From Paenibacillus sp. FSL R10-2734 (GTDB lineage Bacteria > Bacillota > Bacilli > Paenibacillales > Paenibacillaceae), in the NCBI RefSeq assembly GCF_037963865.1, contig NZ_CP150170.1, positions 2,914,001-2,978,000 of the forward strand: DNA of 64,000 nt. Direction: 5' to 3'. This document shows positions 8,257 through 17,022 of the stretch, in pieces. Every line of letters begins with the position of its first letter. The first letter of the stretch is position 1. A program made the translations under genes and the position numbers. The notes beneath the pieces are model-generated. The model was not told the DNA's origin, did no database searches, and saw nothing but the letters and a program-made list of their open reading frames with translations.

Positions 8257-8356
8257 AATGTAGCCTGAGCACAATGATCGAATACATGGATATACCTGCC
8301 GAATTGAAGATCGCGTTGGAACATGCCTGAGGTGGAAGAAAGCTCTCAAGTAGAAT

Positions 8357-8508
8357 AGAAAAGGGGACGGATATGAGTGGAAAAACATATCCGTCCCCTT
8401 CCCGCACTGAAGCGGTTGAATTTACTCCGGATCTTTAAAGGATCGAGCCGTAAGTGAGATTTTTCTTAAAAAAAGTCGGTTCATTTTGTTGCGAATGGAG
8501 TCATTTTA
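8357..8508 (-). ncRNA. Possible minus-strand small RNA divergent from aroC
   Basis: On the minus strand TTGACA (8524-8529) is followed after 15 bases by TAAAAT (8503-8508). About 140 bases downstream there is a perfect 15-bp hairpin (8361-8375 with 8386-8400) ending in TTTTC. Between them are two smaller hairpins, around 8430-8446 and 8402-8415. The -35 is shared back to back with the aroC promoter. The 15-base spacer is short and the T tract is modest, so this is a weak candidate. Confidence 0.3.
8361..8400. repeat. Perfect 15-bp inverted repeat
   Basis: AAGGGGACGGATATG at 8361-8375 is exactly mirrored at 8386-8400 around a 10-base loop. On the plus strand it is followed by CCCGC, so it is not a plus-strand terminator; on the minus strand it is followed by TTTTC. 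Confidence 0.85.
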
Positions 8509-8522
8509 TGAAGATCCCTTTC

Positions 8523-8551
8523 TTGTCAAAGAGGATTGCCTATACTATAAT
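8523..8551 (+). promoter_or_regulatory. Sigma-A promoter for aroC
   Basis: TTGTCA (8523-8528) and TATAAT (8546-8551) are separated by 17 bases. The predicted start near 8558 gives a leader of about 56 bases to the aroC ATG. Confidence 0.85.
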
Positions 8552-8613
8552 GAGCAAAGATCATACGGATTTTAGCGGTTTACAGTTTAAAAGTATAAAA
8601 GGGGGAACGCAGC

Positions 8614-9783
8614 ATGAGTTTGCGCTATTTAACAGCGGGGGAAACGCACGGGCCCCAGCTTACGGCCATTATTGAGGGATTGCCAAGTAATTTGACATTG
8701 GATTTTGAAGAGCTTAATTTTCAATTGCAGCGTCGCCAAAAAGGGTATGGACGTGGACGTCGCATGCAGATTGAGAAAGATACGGCGCAAATTGTAGGTG
8801 GAGTGCGTCACGGCTATACTACAGGTGCTCCGGTAGCATTGGTAGTAGAGAACAAAGACTGGACCCACTGGAAGAACATTATGAACATCGAGCCTATTCC
8901 TGGCAGTGACGAAGAAAAACGCCGGGTAAATCGGCCACGTCCTGGCCATGCAGACCTGAATGGCGGATTGAAGTATAATCATACGGATCTTCGTAACGTT
9001 CTGGAGCGCTCCAGTGCTCGTGAAACGGCAGCTAGAGTTGCATGTGGCGCTGTAGCCAGACAGCTGCTCGCAGCTTTTGGCGTGAAAGTAGCAGGACAAG
9101 TCATCCGCATCGGTGAAATTGAAGCCCCTGCTAACGATCTGCCTATCGATGAGCTGATTGAACGGACAGAACAGTCCTCTGTCAGAGTTGTCGATAAAGA
9201 AACGGAGCAGAAGATGGAGGCTTACATAGATCAGATCAAGGAAGAAGGCGACTCCATCGGTGGAATCGTTGAATGTATCGTCGAAGGACTGCCAATTGGA
9301 CTTGGCAGCTATGTACAGTCCGATCGGAAGCTTGACGGGGCAATTGCTGGGGCGGTAATGTCGATTAATGCATTCAAGGGTGTTGAAATCGGGATTGGGT
9401 TTGAGGCAGGCAAATTGCGTGGATCGCAAGTGCATGATGAGATTATGTACGAGGCTTCTCAAGGCTACTACCGTGCAAGCAACCGCTTAGGTGGTTTTGA
9501 AGGTGGTATGACTAACGGAATGCCTGTTGTAGTTCGCGGTGTCATGAAGCCGATCCCTACCCTCTATAAGCCGCTTCAAAGTGTGGATATCGACACGAAA
9601 GAACCATTTACAGCACAAGTAGAACGTTCGGACGCTTGTGCAGTCCCTGCGGCATGTGTGGTTCTGGAAAACGTAGTGGCATGGGAAATTGCAAAAGCTT
9701 TTCTTGATAAATTCGGTGGCGATTCACTGGAAGAAATTAAAGCGAACTATGAGAACTACCTATCTCAACTGGAGAGCTACTAA
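8614..9783 (+). CDS. aroC: Chorismate synthase
   Basis: Makes chorismate from EPSP using reduced FMN; last step of the shikimate pathway and branch point for Trp, Tyr/Phe, folate and menaquinone. The 389-residue protein contains TAGETHGPQ at 7-15, a GHADLNGG segment and ERSSARETAARV, all family signatures. AGGGGG lies ten bases before the ATG. It is the first gene of the aro-trp supraoperon and has its own promoter. B. subtilis literature also uses the name aroF for this gene. Confidence 0.97.
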   Translation: MSLRYLTAGETHGPQLTAIIEGLPSNLTLDFEELNFQLQRRQKGYGRGRRMQIEKDTAQIVGGVRHGYTTGAPVALVVENKDWTHWKNIMNIEPIPGSDEEKRRVNRPRPGHADLNGGLKYNHTDLRNVLERSSARETAARVACGAVARQLLAAFGVKVAGQVIRIGEIEAPANDLPIDELIERTEQSSVRVVDKETEQKMEAYIDQIKEEGDSIGGIVECIVEGLPIGLGSYVQSDRKLDGAIAGAVMSINAFKGVEIGIGFEAGKLRGSQVHDEIMYEASQGYYRASNRLGGFEGGMTNGMPVVVRGVMKPIPTLYKPLQSVDIDTKEPFTAQVERSDACAVPAACVVLENVVAWEIAKAFLDKFGGDSLEEIKANYENYLSQLESY

Positions 9784-9785
9784 TT

Positions 9786-10889
9786 ATGCGTACGATTAAT
9801 GTAGATTTGGGTGACCGCTCGTATCCTATCCTTATCGGAAGTGGATTACTTAAGGACATTGCCCATTATTGTGCTGAGGCGGGATTTTCGGATCGTAGTC
9901 CACTGTTAGTTGTGAGTGATAGTGAAGTAGCACCACGGTATTTGCCGGCTCTTGAGGAAGCTCTGCGTTCACATGGCTATACTGTGGTCAGTCACATTAT
10001 GCCGGCAGGTGAAGCTTCTAAATCATTAACTGTGTATGAAGAGGTCATGACTACCGCGATTCAAGCAGGGTTAGACCGTAATTCAGCAGTTTTGGCTTTA
10101 GGTGGCGGCGTGGTTGGTGATTTAGCTGGATTTGTAGCAGCAACCTATATGCGCGGAATCGGATTTCTACAAATTCCGACGACGATTCTAGCTCACGATA
10201 GTAGTGTAGGTGGTAAAGTGGCGGTGAATCATCCATTAGCCAAAAATATGATTGGGGCTTTCTATCAGCCTTCGATGGTACTCTATGATTTGGATACCCT
10301 TCGCACGCTTCCGCCGCGTCAAGTAACTTCTGGTCTGGCCGAAGTAGTAAAGCACGGTCTTCTAGTCGACAAAGAGTTCGCCTATTGGTGTAGAGATCAT
10401 GCCGAAGAACTGCTAGGCTTGAATGTCGAAGCTTTGGGTTATGCACTAGAACGCGGCTGTGCGATCAAGGCAGAGGTAGTGGCGAATGATGAGCGTGAAC
10501 ATGGACTTCGGGCCATACTCAATCTCGGACATACCATTGGACATGCCATTGAAGCCGTTGGTGGGTACGGCGTGTTTTTACACGGAGAAGCGATTGCTAT
10601 TGGCATGGCAGGTTCTGCGCTTTTGGCTGCAAAGCTTGGTCGGGATCCATCTATCTATGAAGATACAGTAACTATGTTGTCCGCACTATCACTACCGATA
10701 CGACTCCCATCCGAATATGATGAGGATGAGTTGATGGAAGCTATGATGCATGATAAGAAATTTAAAGAAGGTAAGATGACATTTATCGTGCCTGATTCTA
10801 TAGGCTCTGTAAGCATTGTGAACGATGTGCCGGAGTCGCTTGTGCGAGAGGTTCTCGCGGAGCTAAAGAGGGAGGAAAGACCGTGGTAA
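9786..10889 (+). CDS. aroB: 3-Dehydroquinate synthase
   Basis: Second shikimate-pathway enzyme, converting DAHP to 3-dehydroquinate with NAD and a divalent metal. The 367-residue protein has the NAD-binding GGGVVGDLAGFVAATYMRG near 106-124, the metal ligand regions GLAEVVKHG and NLGHTIGHAIE, and the LHGEAIAIG motif. It starts two bases after aroC and overlaps aroH. Confidence 0.97.
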   Translation: MRTINVDLGDRSYPILIGSGLLKDIAHYCAEAGFSDRSPLLVVSDSEVAPRYLPALEEALRSHGYTVVSHIMPAGEASKSLTVYEEVMTTAIQAGLDRNSAVLALGGGVVGDLAGFVAATYMRGIGFLQIPTTILAHDSSVGGKVAVNHPLAKNMIGAFYQPSMVLYDLDTLRTLPPRQVTSGLAEVVKHGLLVDKEFAYWCRDHAEELLGLNVEALGYALERGCAIKAEVVANDEREHGLRAILNLGHTIGHAIEAVGGYGVFLHGEAIAIGMAGSALLAAKLGRDPSIYEDTVTMLSALSLPIRLPSEYDEDELMEAMMHDKKFKEGKMTFIVPDSIGSVSIVNDVPESLVREVLAELKREERPW

Positions 10890-11257
10890 ACCGGGGGATT
10901 CGCGGAGCAACAACCGTGACTAAGAACGAAGAGGCAGAGATTTTACGCGAGACCGTTATACTGCTACGGGAAATCGTAGAACGCAATGATGTTATAGCTG
11001 AGAATATAAGCAATGTATGGATTACGATGACCAATGATCTGGATGCTACTTTTCCTGCAAGAGCGATACGTGAGATTGAGGGCTGGGAAATGGTTCCACT
11101 CATGTGTTCAACAGAGATCCCGGTTAAAGGTAGCTTACCGAAGTGTATCCGGTTGATGGTACAGATTAATACGGATAAATCGCAACGTGAGATTCGCCAT
11201 GTTTATCTGAATGAGGCTCAGAAGCTGCGTCCAGATTTATCAGAGAACAAGTCTTAA
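10883..11257 (+). CDS. aroH: Chorismate mutase, AroH type
   Basis: Rearranges chorismate to prephenate for Tyr and Phe. At 124 residues it matches the small trimeric B. subtilis-type enzyme. Visible active-site features are Arg in the RGIRGAT start, the CIRLMVQ segment near 90 and the RHVYLNEA end segment. The start is GTG at 10883, seven bases after GGGAGGA and overlapping the aroB stop. Confidence 0.95.
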   Translation: MVNRGIRGATTVTKNEEAEILRETVILLREIVERNDVIAENISNVWITMTNDLDATFPARAIREIEGWEMVPLMCSTEIPVKGSLPKCIRLMVQINTDKSQREIRHVYLNEAQKLRPDLSENKS

Positions 11258-11271
11258 ATTATAGTTGTGGG

Positions 11272-11301
11272 TTGTCAATGACCCTTGTCATCATGTATAG
11301 T
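11272..11301 (+). promoter_or_regulatory. Probable trp operon promoter
   Basis: TTGTCA (11272-11277) and TATAGT (11296-11301) with an 18-base spacer. Transcription would begin near 11308, directly at the TRAP site, giving a leader of about 380 bases. Confidence 0.6.
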
Positions 11302-11306
11302 GTAAT

Positions 11307-11364
11307 TAGCCGAGTATAGAAGAGTTTAGTTTAGTTGAGATGAGTATAGTTGAGCAGAGTGCAG
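11307..11364 (+). promoter_or_regulatory. TRAP binding site, 11 exact (T/G)AG triplets
   Basis: TAG or GAG begins at 11307, 11312, 11317, 11322, 11327, 11332, 11337, 11342, 11347, 11352 and 11357, every one separated by exactly two bases; a CAG follows in phase at 11362. TRAP is an 11-mer and binds this kind of RNA repeat. If transcription begins at 11308 the first TAG is lost and the in-phase CAG would make up eleven. Confidence 0.95.
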
Positions 11365-11374
11365 AATTTTTTGC

Positions 11375-11470
11375 AAATATAAGAAAGTATACGTTATGTT
11401 CTATACATTCTTATATTTCTCGCATATACGCTTTACCGTCCTTATAAGGACGCCGAAGACGTTTATGCTT
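11375..11470. repeat. Two-hairpin dispersed element inside the trp leader
   Basis: First hairpin: 17 bp with one mismatch, 11375-11391 with 11402-11418, AT-rich. Second: a 16-bp palindrome CGTCCTTATAAGGACG (11438-11453) nested in an outer stem GCATATACG/CGTTTATGC. The same architecture occurs at 29422-29515, and its core also at 8232-8256. The copy lies between the TRAP site and the attenuator. Confidence 0.6.
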
Positions 11471-11619
11471 GGATTAGCAGGTATTGTGTAAGCAGAGTCT
11501 TTATTGTGATATGGACTGAAGTGCTATTTGGCATCAGTTATGTATCTTATTTAAGGATAAGTCTGTTAACACTACATAATTATGCTGATCAATGCTCAAA
11601 AACATATACTAACTTACAC

Positions 11620-11647
11620 AAACCCTCTACTTCGGTAGAGGGTTTTT
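11620..11647 (+). terminator. trp leader terminator (attenuator) with UUCG loop
   Basis: An 11-bp stem AAACCCTCTAC/GTAGAGGGTTT closes a C(TTCG)G tetraloop and is followed by a T run, 44 bases before the trpE ATG. This is the expected attenuator of a TRAP-controlled operon, though it lies about 260 bases from the TRAP site, much farther than in B. subtilis. Confidence 0.88.
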
Positions 11648-11690
11648 CTGTGTTTCGGAACCATTCATATATTTAAGGGGGCATCTAAAA

Positions 11691-13256
11691 ATGACGAATC
11701 CGAGTGTTCAAGAAGTGGTAAAGCTGTCGCGGGATTTTAATCTGATTCCTGTTGTGAAGCGACTGCTCGCTGATATGGAGACACCTATCCGGTTATTCCA
11801 ACGTTTCGCTGAACGTGACCGTGCGTTCTTACTTGAAAGTGTAGAGGGTGGCAAACAATGGGCCCGGTATTCGTTCATCGGTAGCGATCCCTTTTTGATG
11901 ATATCAGGTAAAAAGGGTGCAATTAACGTTGAAGTCGGCGGTGAGAAGAAGCAATTGCACGGAAAGCCAATTGAGGAGCTTAAGGCGTTATTACGCTCCT
12001 ACCGTAGTCCTAAGCTGGAGGAGATGCCTCCATTTACAGGTGGGGCTATCGGATTTTTTGGATATGATCTACTGCAATATTATGAGAAGCTACCTCAGCA
12101 CCCTGTGGATGATCTCAAAATGGATGATATAAGATTTATGTTTTGTGATCGCATCATTGTTTTTGATCATGTGAAGCAGCAGATTCTTCTTGTTGGCAAC
12201 CTGCATGTAAAAGATGGAGATACAGATTCAGACATCAGATCCAATTATGAAAGCTTGAGTCGTAAGCTGGAGGAGATGGCTGAGGATCTGCAAAAAGAAG
12301 GTCCTAAGGAAAATGTGAATCGTCGCAGCATTCCGCAGGATATCGAACTAGGTGAGATTCATTCTAATCTAACCAAAGAGCAGTACATCAACAATGTAGA
12401 ACAGGCGAAGGAATACATTCGCTCCGGGGATATCTTTCAAGTGGTGCTTTCGCAGCGTCTGCATATTGAAACAGAAGTTTCTCCATTGCATGTATACCGG
12501 ATGCTTAGAACGCTTAATCCGTCACCATACATGTACTATTTAAAAATGGATGAGGAGATTATTGTTGGTACCTCACCGGAAGCGCTCGTGAAGGTGGATG
12601 GAAATCGTGTGGAGACACGGCCGATTGCTGGAACAAGACCAAGAGGTGAAAGTGAGGCTGCGGATCGTGCGTTTGCTGCGGAGCTCCTGGAAGATGAAAA
12701 AGAACGGGCGGAGCACCTGATGCTTGTTGATCTAGGTCGTAATGATCTAGGGAGAGTCTCCAAATTTGGAACTGTGAAGTGTGATTCCTTTATGGAGATT
12801 GAAAGATACTCGCATGTCATGCACATGGTATCGAATGTGTCGGGCACGCTCAGTGAGGATAAAGATTTCTTTGATGCATTTCTCTCCTGTCTGCCAGCCG
12901 GAACTGTTTCTGGGGCTCCGAAGCTACGGGCCATGGAGATAATAGCTGAGCTAGAACGAGAAGCTCGGGGAGCTTATGCCGGAGCGATTGGATACCTAGG
13001 GTTCTCAGGAAACATGGATTCTTGTATCACCATTCGTACCATTATCTTTCGAAAAGGTCGTGCGTACGTGCAGGCCGGGGCAGGGATCGTTTGGGACTCG
13101 GTTCCTGAGAAAGAATACGAGGAGACCGTGAATAAAGCGAAGGGCATGCTGAAGGCCATTCGTATGGCAGAAGCTATGTTTCCATCCGAAGTGAAAGAGA
13201 AACAAGTCATCAACCAAGATTATATGTACGAATATACCCCTGAACAAGTGGTTTGA
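11691..13256 (+). CDS. trpE: Anthranilate synthase component I
   Basis: Converts chorismate plus ammonia or glutamine-derived nitrogen to anthranilate. The 521-residue protein has the feedback-site motif LLESVEGG near 45-52 and catalytic motifs PIAGTRPRG, DLGRNDLGRV and AGTVSGAPK. AGGGGG precedes ATG 11691. No trpG glutaminase gene lies in this operon; in Bacilli the subunit is usually the shared PabA encoded in the folate operon, so the same is inferred. Control is by TRAP at the leader. Confidence 0.97.
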   Translation: MTNPSVQEVVKLSRDFNLIPVVKRLLADMETPIRLFQRFAERDRAFLLESVEGGKQWARYSFIGSDPFLMISGKKGAINVEVGGEKKQLHGKPIEELKALLRSYRSPKLEEMPPFTGGAIGFFGYDLLQYYEKLPQHPVDDLKMDDIRFMFCDRIIVFDHVKQQILLVGNLHVKDGDTDSDIRSNYESLSRKLEEMAEDLQKEGPKENVNRRSIPQDIELGEIHSNLTKEQYINNVEQAKEYIRSGDIFQVVLSQRLHIETEVSPLHVYRMLRTLNPSPYMYYLKMDEEIIVGTSPEALVKVDGNRVETRPIAGTRPRGESEAADRAFAAELLEDEKERAEHLMLVDLGRNDLGRVSKFGTVKCDSFMEIERYSHVMHMVSNVSGTLSEDKDFFDAFLSCLPAGTVSGAPKLRAMEIIAELEREARGAYAGAIGYLGFSGNMDSCITIRTIIFRKGRAYVQAGAGIVWDSVPEKEYEETVNKAKGMLKAIRMAEAMFPSEVKEKQVINQDYMYEYTPEQVV

Positions 13257-13295
13257 TTTATATAGTAACTCATTAAGGCTGGGAGGAAGAATATT

Positions 13296-14336
13296 ATGGA
13301 TAGAGCGAAATTGATACAATCAGGAATCGCCGGACTGATCGAAGGCAAGAATCTGACACGTACTGAAGCACGGGATATAATGGGTGCTATAATGCTTGGA
13401 GATGCTTCACATGCGCAAATCGGTTCATTGCTGACTGCTTTACGGATTAAGGGAGAAACCGTGGAGGAGATTACGGGTTTTGCGGAAGCCATGAGAGGTT
13501 TCGGCACATCCGTACTCACTGACCGCGCACGTTTGTTAGATACCGCTGGTACTGGCGGTTCCGGCATCCATAAATTTAATATTTCAACCGCCTCAGCGAT
13601 TATTTCCTCAGCGGCTTCAGTAAGAGTTGCAAAGCATGGCAACCGCTCTGCTTCCGGTAGAGCGGGAAGTGCTGATGTTCTTGAAGCCCTAGGCGTTAAC
13701 ATTCATCTGAATGCTGAGCAGGCCCGGGAATGTCTGGATCGTATCGGAATTTGTTTTTTATTCGCACAAATTTATCATCCCTCGATGCGGCATGCTGCAG
13801 CTCCTCGTAAAGAGCTTGGTGTGCGTACAGTTTTCAATATGCTAGGCCCGCTTACGAATCCAGCAGGAGCGGATCGTCAATTGCTAGGGATTTATGACCG
13901 GAATAAGACGGAGACAGTGGCGAATGTACTGAAGGAGCTGGGTTCCAAACGCGCAATGGTTGTAAGCAGTTATGATGGCCTTGACGAAATCAGCATCTCA
14001 GCCCCTACATTAGTGTCGGAGTTAAAAGAGGGTATTGTGACCACTTATGAAATCACTCCGGAGAGATTGGGTCTTAACAGACACCCGCTTGAAGCTGTTC
14101 TTGGTGGAGATGCAGCTGAGAATGCAGCAATTATTACCTCTGTGCTCCAAGGTGAGATCACTCCTTATCGGGATATCGTTTTAGCTAATGCAGGAGCATG
14201 TGTATATGTTGCAGGTCTGGCAGATACCTTGGCTGGTGGCGTCGAGAAAGCTAAAGAAGTAGTGGATTCAGGCAAGGCATTATCCAAGCTAGAACAGCTT
14301 GTTGTGATGACGGAGGAGCTTAATTATGTATCTTGA
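13296..14336 (+). CDS. trpD: Anthranilate phosphoribosyltransferase
   Basis: Adds the phosphoribosyl group of PRPP to anthranilate. The 346-residue protein contains GTGGSG near 86-91 (GTGGDG in most homologues), FNIST, KHGNRSASGRAGSADVLEALG and the metal-binding region around SYDGLDE. GGGAGGA precedes the ATG; the stop overlaps the start of trpC by 11 bases. Confidence 0.97.
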   Translation: MDRAKLIQSGIAGLIEGKNLTRTEARDIMGAIMLGDASHAQIGSLLTALRIKGETVEEITGFAEAMRGFGTSVLTDRARLLDTAGTGGSGIHKFNISTASAIISSAASVRVAKHGNRSASGRAGSADVLEALGVNIHLNAEQARECLDRIGICFLFAQIYHPSMRHAAAPRKELGVRTVFNMLGPLTNPAGADRQLLGIYDRNKTETVANVLKELGSKRAMVVSSYDGLDEISISAPTLVSELKEGIVTTYEITPERLGLNRHPLEAVLGGDAAENAAIITSVLQGEITPYRDIVLANAGACVYVAGLADTLAGGVEKAKEVVDSGKALSKLEQLVVMTEELNYVS

Positions 14337-15156
14337 TAAAATTATAGCTACCAAGATTAAAGAGGTGGAGGCGCTCAGTGATAGCTTTTCTCTGGCCCAA
14401 GCTGAACGTGATATAGCAGCACTCCCACAGACTAGAGGTTTTCGTAAAGCTCTGACCCAAGGGAAGAACAGGGATATGGGCTTGATCGCTGAGGTGAAGA
14501 AGGCTTCCCCTTCTAAAGGGTTGATCCGTGAAGATTTTGATCCTGTTTCCATTGCAAAAGGTTATGAAGCGGGAGGCGCTGACTGTTTATCAGTTCTAAC
14601 AGATAAGGATTATTTCCAAGGCAGCGCTGCTTACCTGCAGCAAGTGAAGGAAGCCGTAAATCTACCGCTGCTTCGCAAAGATTTTATTATCGATGAGAAA
14701 CAGATCTACGAAGCTCGTCTTCTCGGAGCAGATGCGGTGTTGTTGATCGTAGCTATATTAACGCCGGATAAACTGTCTTATTTTATAGAAATAGCTACAG
14801 AGCTTGGAATGGATGTGTTGATTGAAGTTCATGACCGAAATGAGCTTGCGGTTGTATTAAGCACAGACAAGATCAATCATTCTAATGTACTGCTAGGAAT
14901 TAATAATCGTAATCTTCGTACCTTTGAGACATCCTTGGAAACAACAGCAGAGCTGGCAGCCCTCGTACCTCAAGGCGTTCCCGTGATCAGTGAAAGTGGA
15001 ATCGCAGGGCCAAGTGATATTGACTACCTAAGAACGACAGGTGCTCATGGAGTACTTGTAGGGGAGTATCTCATGCGCCAGGCTGACGTGGAAGATGCGG
15101 TAAACAACTTGCTAGGCGTCCTTCCAAATGGAAAGGACCGTGTCCAGCATGGCTGA
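14326..15156 (+). CDS. trpC: Indole-3-glycerol-phosphate synthase
   Basis: Closes the indole ring. The 276-residue TIM barrel shows AEVKKASPSKG, LRKDFI, GINNRNL and VISESGI, which hold the catalytic Glu and Lys residues. It overlaps both trpD upstream and trpF downstream. Confidence 0.97.
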   Translation: MYLDKIIATKIKEVEALSDSFSLAQAERDIAALPQTRGFRKALTQGKNRDMGLIAEVKKASPSKGLIREDFDPVSIAKGYEAGGADCLSVLTDKDYFQGSAAYLQQVKEAVNLPLLRKDFIIDEKQIYEARLLGADAVLLIVAILTPDKLSYFIEIATELGMDVLIEVHDRNELAVVLSTDKINHSNVLLGINNRNLRTFETSLETTAELAALVPQGVPVISESGIAGPSDIDYLRTTGAHGVLVGEYLMRQADVEDAVNNLLGVLPNGKDRVQHG

Positions 15157-15826
15157 GACATTGGTAAAAATCTGTGGACTTCAGGACGTTGAAGTGCTAA
15201 AATCTATGGTACACTTACCACTAGATTATATTGGATTTGTATTTGCGCCTAGTCGTCGCAGGGTCACTCTGGAGCGTGCTGCCGAACTGATTGCTGAGCT
15301 TCCACAATGGAAGACTAGTGAAAAGCCTAAAGCTGCCGGGGTTTTTGTTAATCCTGAGCTGGATGAGCTGAGAGAACTACTTTCCGTAGCGCCACTAGAT
15401 GTCATTCAGCTACATGGGCAGGAAAGTCCAGCCTTTTGTCAGACGGTTCGGCAAGCTTTTCCACAAGTTCAGGTTTGGAAGGCATTGTCTATTGCTGATA
15501 AAGAGCGTGATGACGCAGATAACGAATATTCATTGGAACAATATGCAGGCTCCGTGGATGCGGTTTTATTAGATACTTATGATCCTCAGCAGAGCGGTGG
15601 CTCTGGGCGCACATTTGCTTGGGAAAGATTGCCTGATTATCAGGAAATTGCGCTACGAATTGGTTTGCCGTTGTTTGTGGCTGGAGGACTTCATCCTAAT
15701 AATGTAGGAGAATTGCTAGATACCTATGCTCCGTACGGAGTAGACGTATCTAGTGGGGTAGAGAGTGAAGGCATTAAAGATATTATTAAAATGACAGCTT
15801 TTGTGGAAAGGGTGAAGCAATCATGA
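15149..15826 (+). CDS. trpF: Phosphoribosylanthranilate isomerase
   Basis: Isomerises PRA to CdRP. The 225-residue TIM barrel starts MAETLVKICGLQD; the catalytic Cys is in KICG and the catalytic Asp in the LLDTYD segment. ATG 15149 fits the usual family start and has GGAAAGGA 11 bases ahead; an in-frame ATG at 15128 would add seven residues. It overlaps trpC by eight bases and trpB by four. Confidence 0.95.
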   Translation: MAETLVKICGLQDVEVLKSMVHLPLDYIGFVFAPSRRRVTLERAAELIAELPQWKTSEKPKAAGVFVNPELDELRELLSVAPLDVIQLHGQESPAFCQTVRQAFPQVQVWKALSIADKERDDADNEYSLEQYAGSVDAVLLDTYDPQQSGGSGRTFAWERLPDYQEIALRIGLPLFVAGGLHPNNVGELLDTYAPYGVDVSSGVESEGIKDIIKMTAFVERVKQS

Positions 15827-17022
15827 CACAAGTACCGGACCAGCATGGACGTTTCGGTTCATTCGGAGGGCGCTTCGTGCCCGAAACTTTGATGACTGCA
15901 TTGATTGAGCTGGAGGAAGCCTATCGAAAGTATTCGGCGGACCCGGCTTTTCAAGAAGAAATAGATTATCTATTAAAGCAATATTCCGGACGTGAGACCC
16001 CGCTGTATTATGCGGAACGTCTAAGCAAGCATCTGGGAGAAGCTAAAATATATTTGAAGCGTGAAGATTTGAATCATACAGGTGCTCATAAGATTAACAA
16101 TGCGATTGGTCAGGGGATTCTGGCCAAAATGATGGGTAAAACCAAGGTGATCGCTGAAACTGGAGCTGGACAGCATGGCGTAGCTACTGCTACGGTTGCA
16201 GCTCTACTTGGGATGGAATGTAAGGTGTTTATGGGAGAAGAGGATACTCGTCGCCAGGCCCTCAACGTATTCCGTATGAAGCTGCTTGGTGCAGAGGTGA
16301 TTCCTGTTACATCCGGATCGCGCACCCTTAAAGATGCCGGTAACGAAGCACTTCGCTACTGGGTTAGCAATGTAGAGGACACTTTCTATATCCTCGGTTC
16401 AGCCGTAGGCCCACATCCTTATCCGATGATGGTTCGTAACTTCCAGCGGGTGATTGGTGATGAAACGCGGCGCCAGATTCTGGAAGCTGAAGGAAGACTG
16501 CCGGATCTGCTTGTAGCTGCTGTAGGTGGCGGTAGTAATGCTATCGGCATGTTCTACCCGTTCGTGGAGGATGAGAATGTCGGTATGATTGGTGTTGAGG
16601 CAGCAGGCAAAGGTATAGACACACCTTTTCATGCGGCGACGATGAGTAAGGGGACTCATGGCGTATTCCAGGGCTCGATGAGCTATCTACTGCAGGATGA
16701 GCATGGCCAAGTAACAGAGGCACACTCCATTTCCGCAGGTTTGGATTATCCTGGTGTTGGTCCTGAACACTCCTATCTAAAAGATATCGAACGCGCAAAA
16801 TATGTCCCAATTACAGATGCAGAGGCGCTAGATGCACTGAAGCTACTTTGTGTAACGGAAGGCATTATTCCAGCGCTAGAGTCGGCACATGCGATAGCCC
16901 ATGTAGTGAAGCTGGGTCCGACCCTTACCAAAGATGATGTTGTTGTTATCTGCCTGTCAGGCCGGGGAGACAAAGATGTGGAATCCATCATGGCGTACAC
17001 AGAAGGGAAGGGAAACGAATGA
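15823..17022 (+). CDS. trpB: Tryptophan synthase beta chain
   Basis: PLP enzyme joining indole and serine. The 399-residue protein has the PLP lysine in NHTGAHKINNA (about residue 90), ETGAGQHGVATA, and the phosphate-binding GGGSNA loop near 230. Start overlaps the trpF stop (ATGA), and its own stop overlaps the trpA start, giving a tightly coupled pair. Confidence 0.98.
   Translation: MTQVPDQHGRFGSFGGRFVPETLMTALIELEEAYRKYSADPAFQEEIDYLLKQYSGRETPLYYAERLSKHLGEAKIYLKREDLNHTGAHKINNAIGQGILAKMMGKTKVIAETGAGQHGVATATVAALLGMECKVFMGEEDTRRQALNVFRMKLLGAEVIPVTSGSRTLKDAGNEALRYWVSNVEDTFYILGSAVGPHPYPMMVRNFQRVIGDETRRQILEAEGRLPDLLVAAVGGGSNAIGMFYPFVEDENVGMIGVEAAGKGIDTPFHAATMSKGTHGVFQGSMSYLLQDEHGQVTEAHSISAGLDYPGVGPEHSYLKDIERAKYVPITDAEALDALKLLCVTEGIIPALESAHAIAHVVKLGPTLTKDDVVVICLSGRGDKDVESIMAYTEGKGNE

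Noticed and set aside
8629..9462. 277-codon minus-strand frame opposite aroC
   Set aside because: Shadow of the aroC coding sequence with no ribosome site or recognisable protein.
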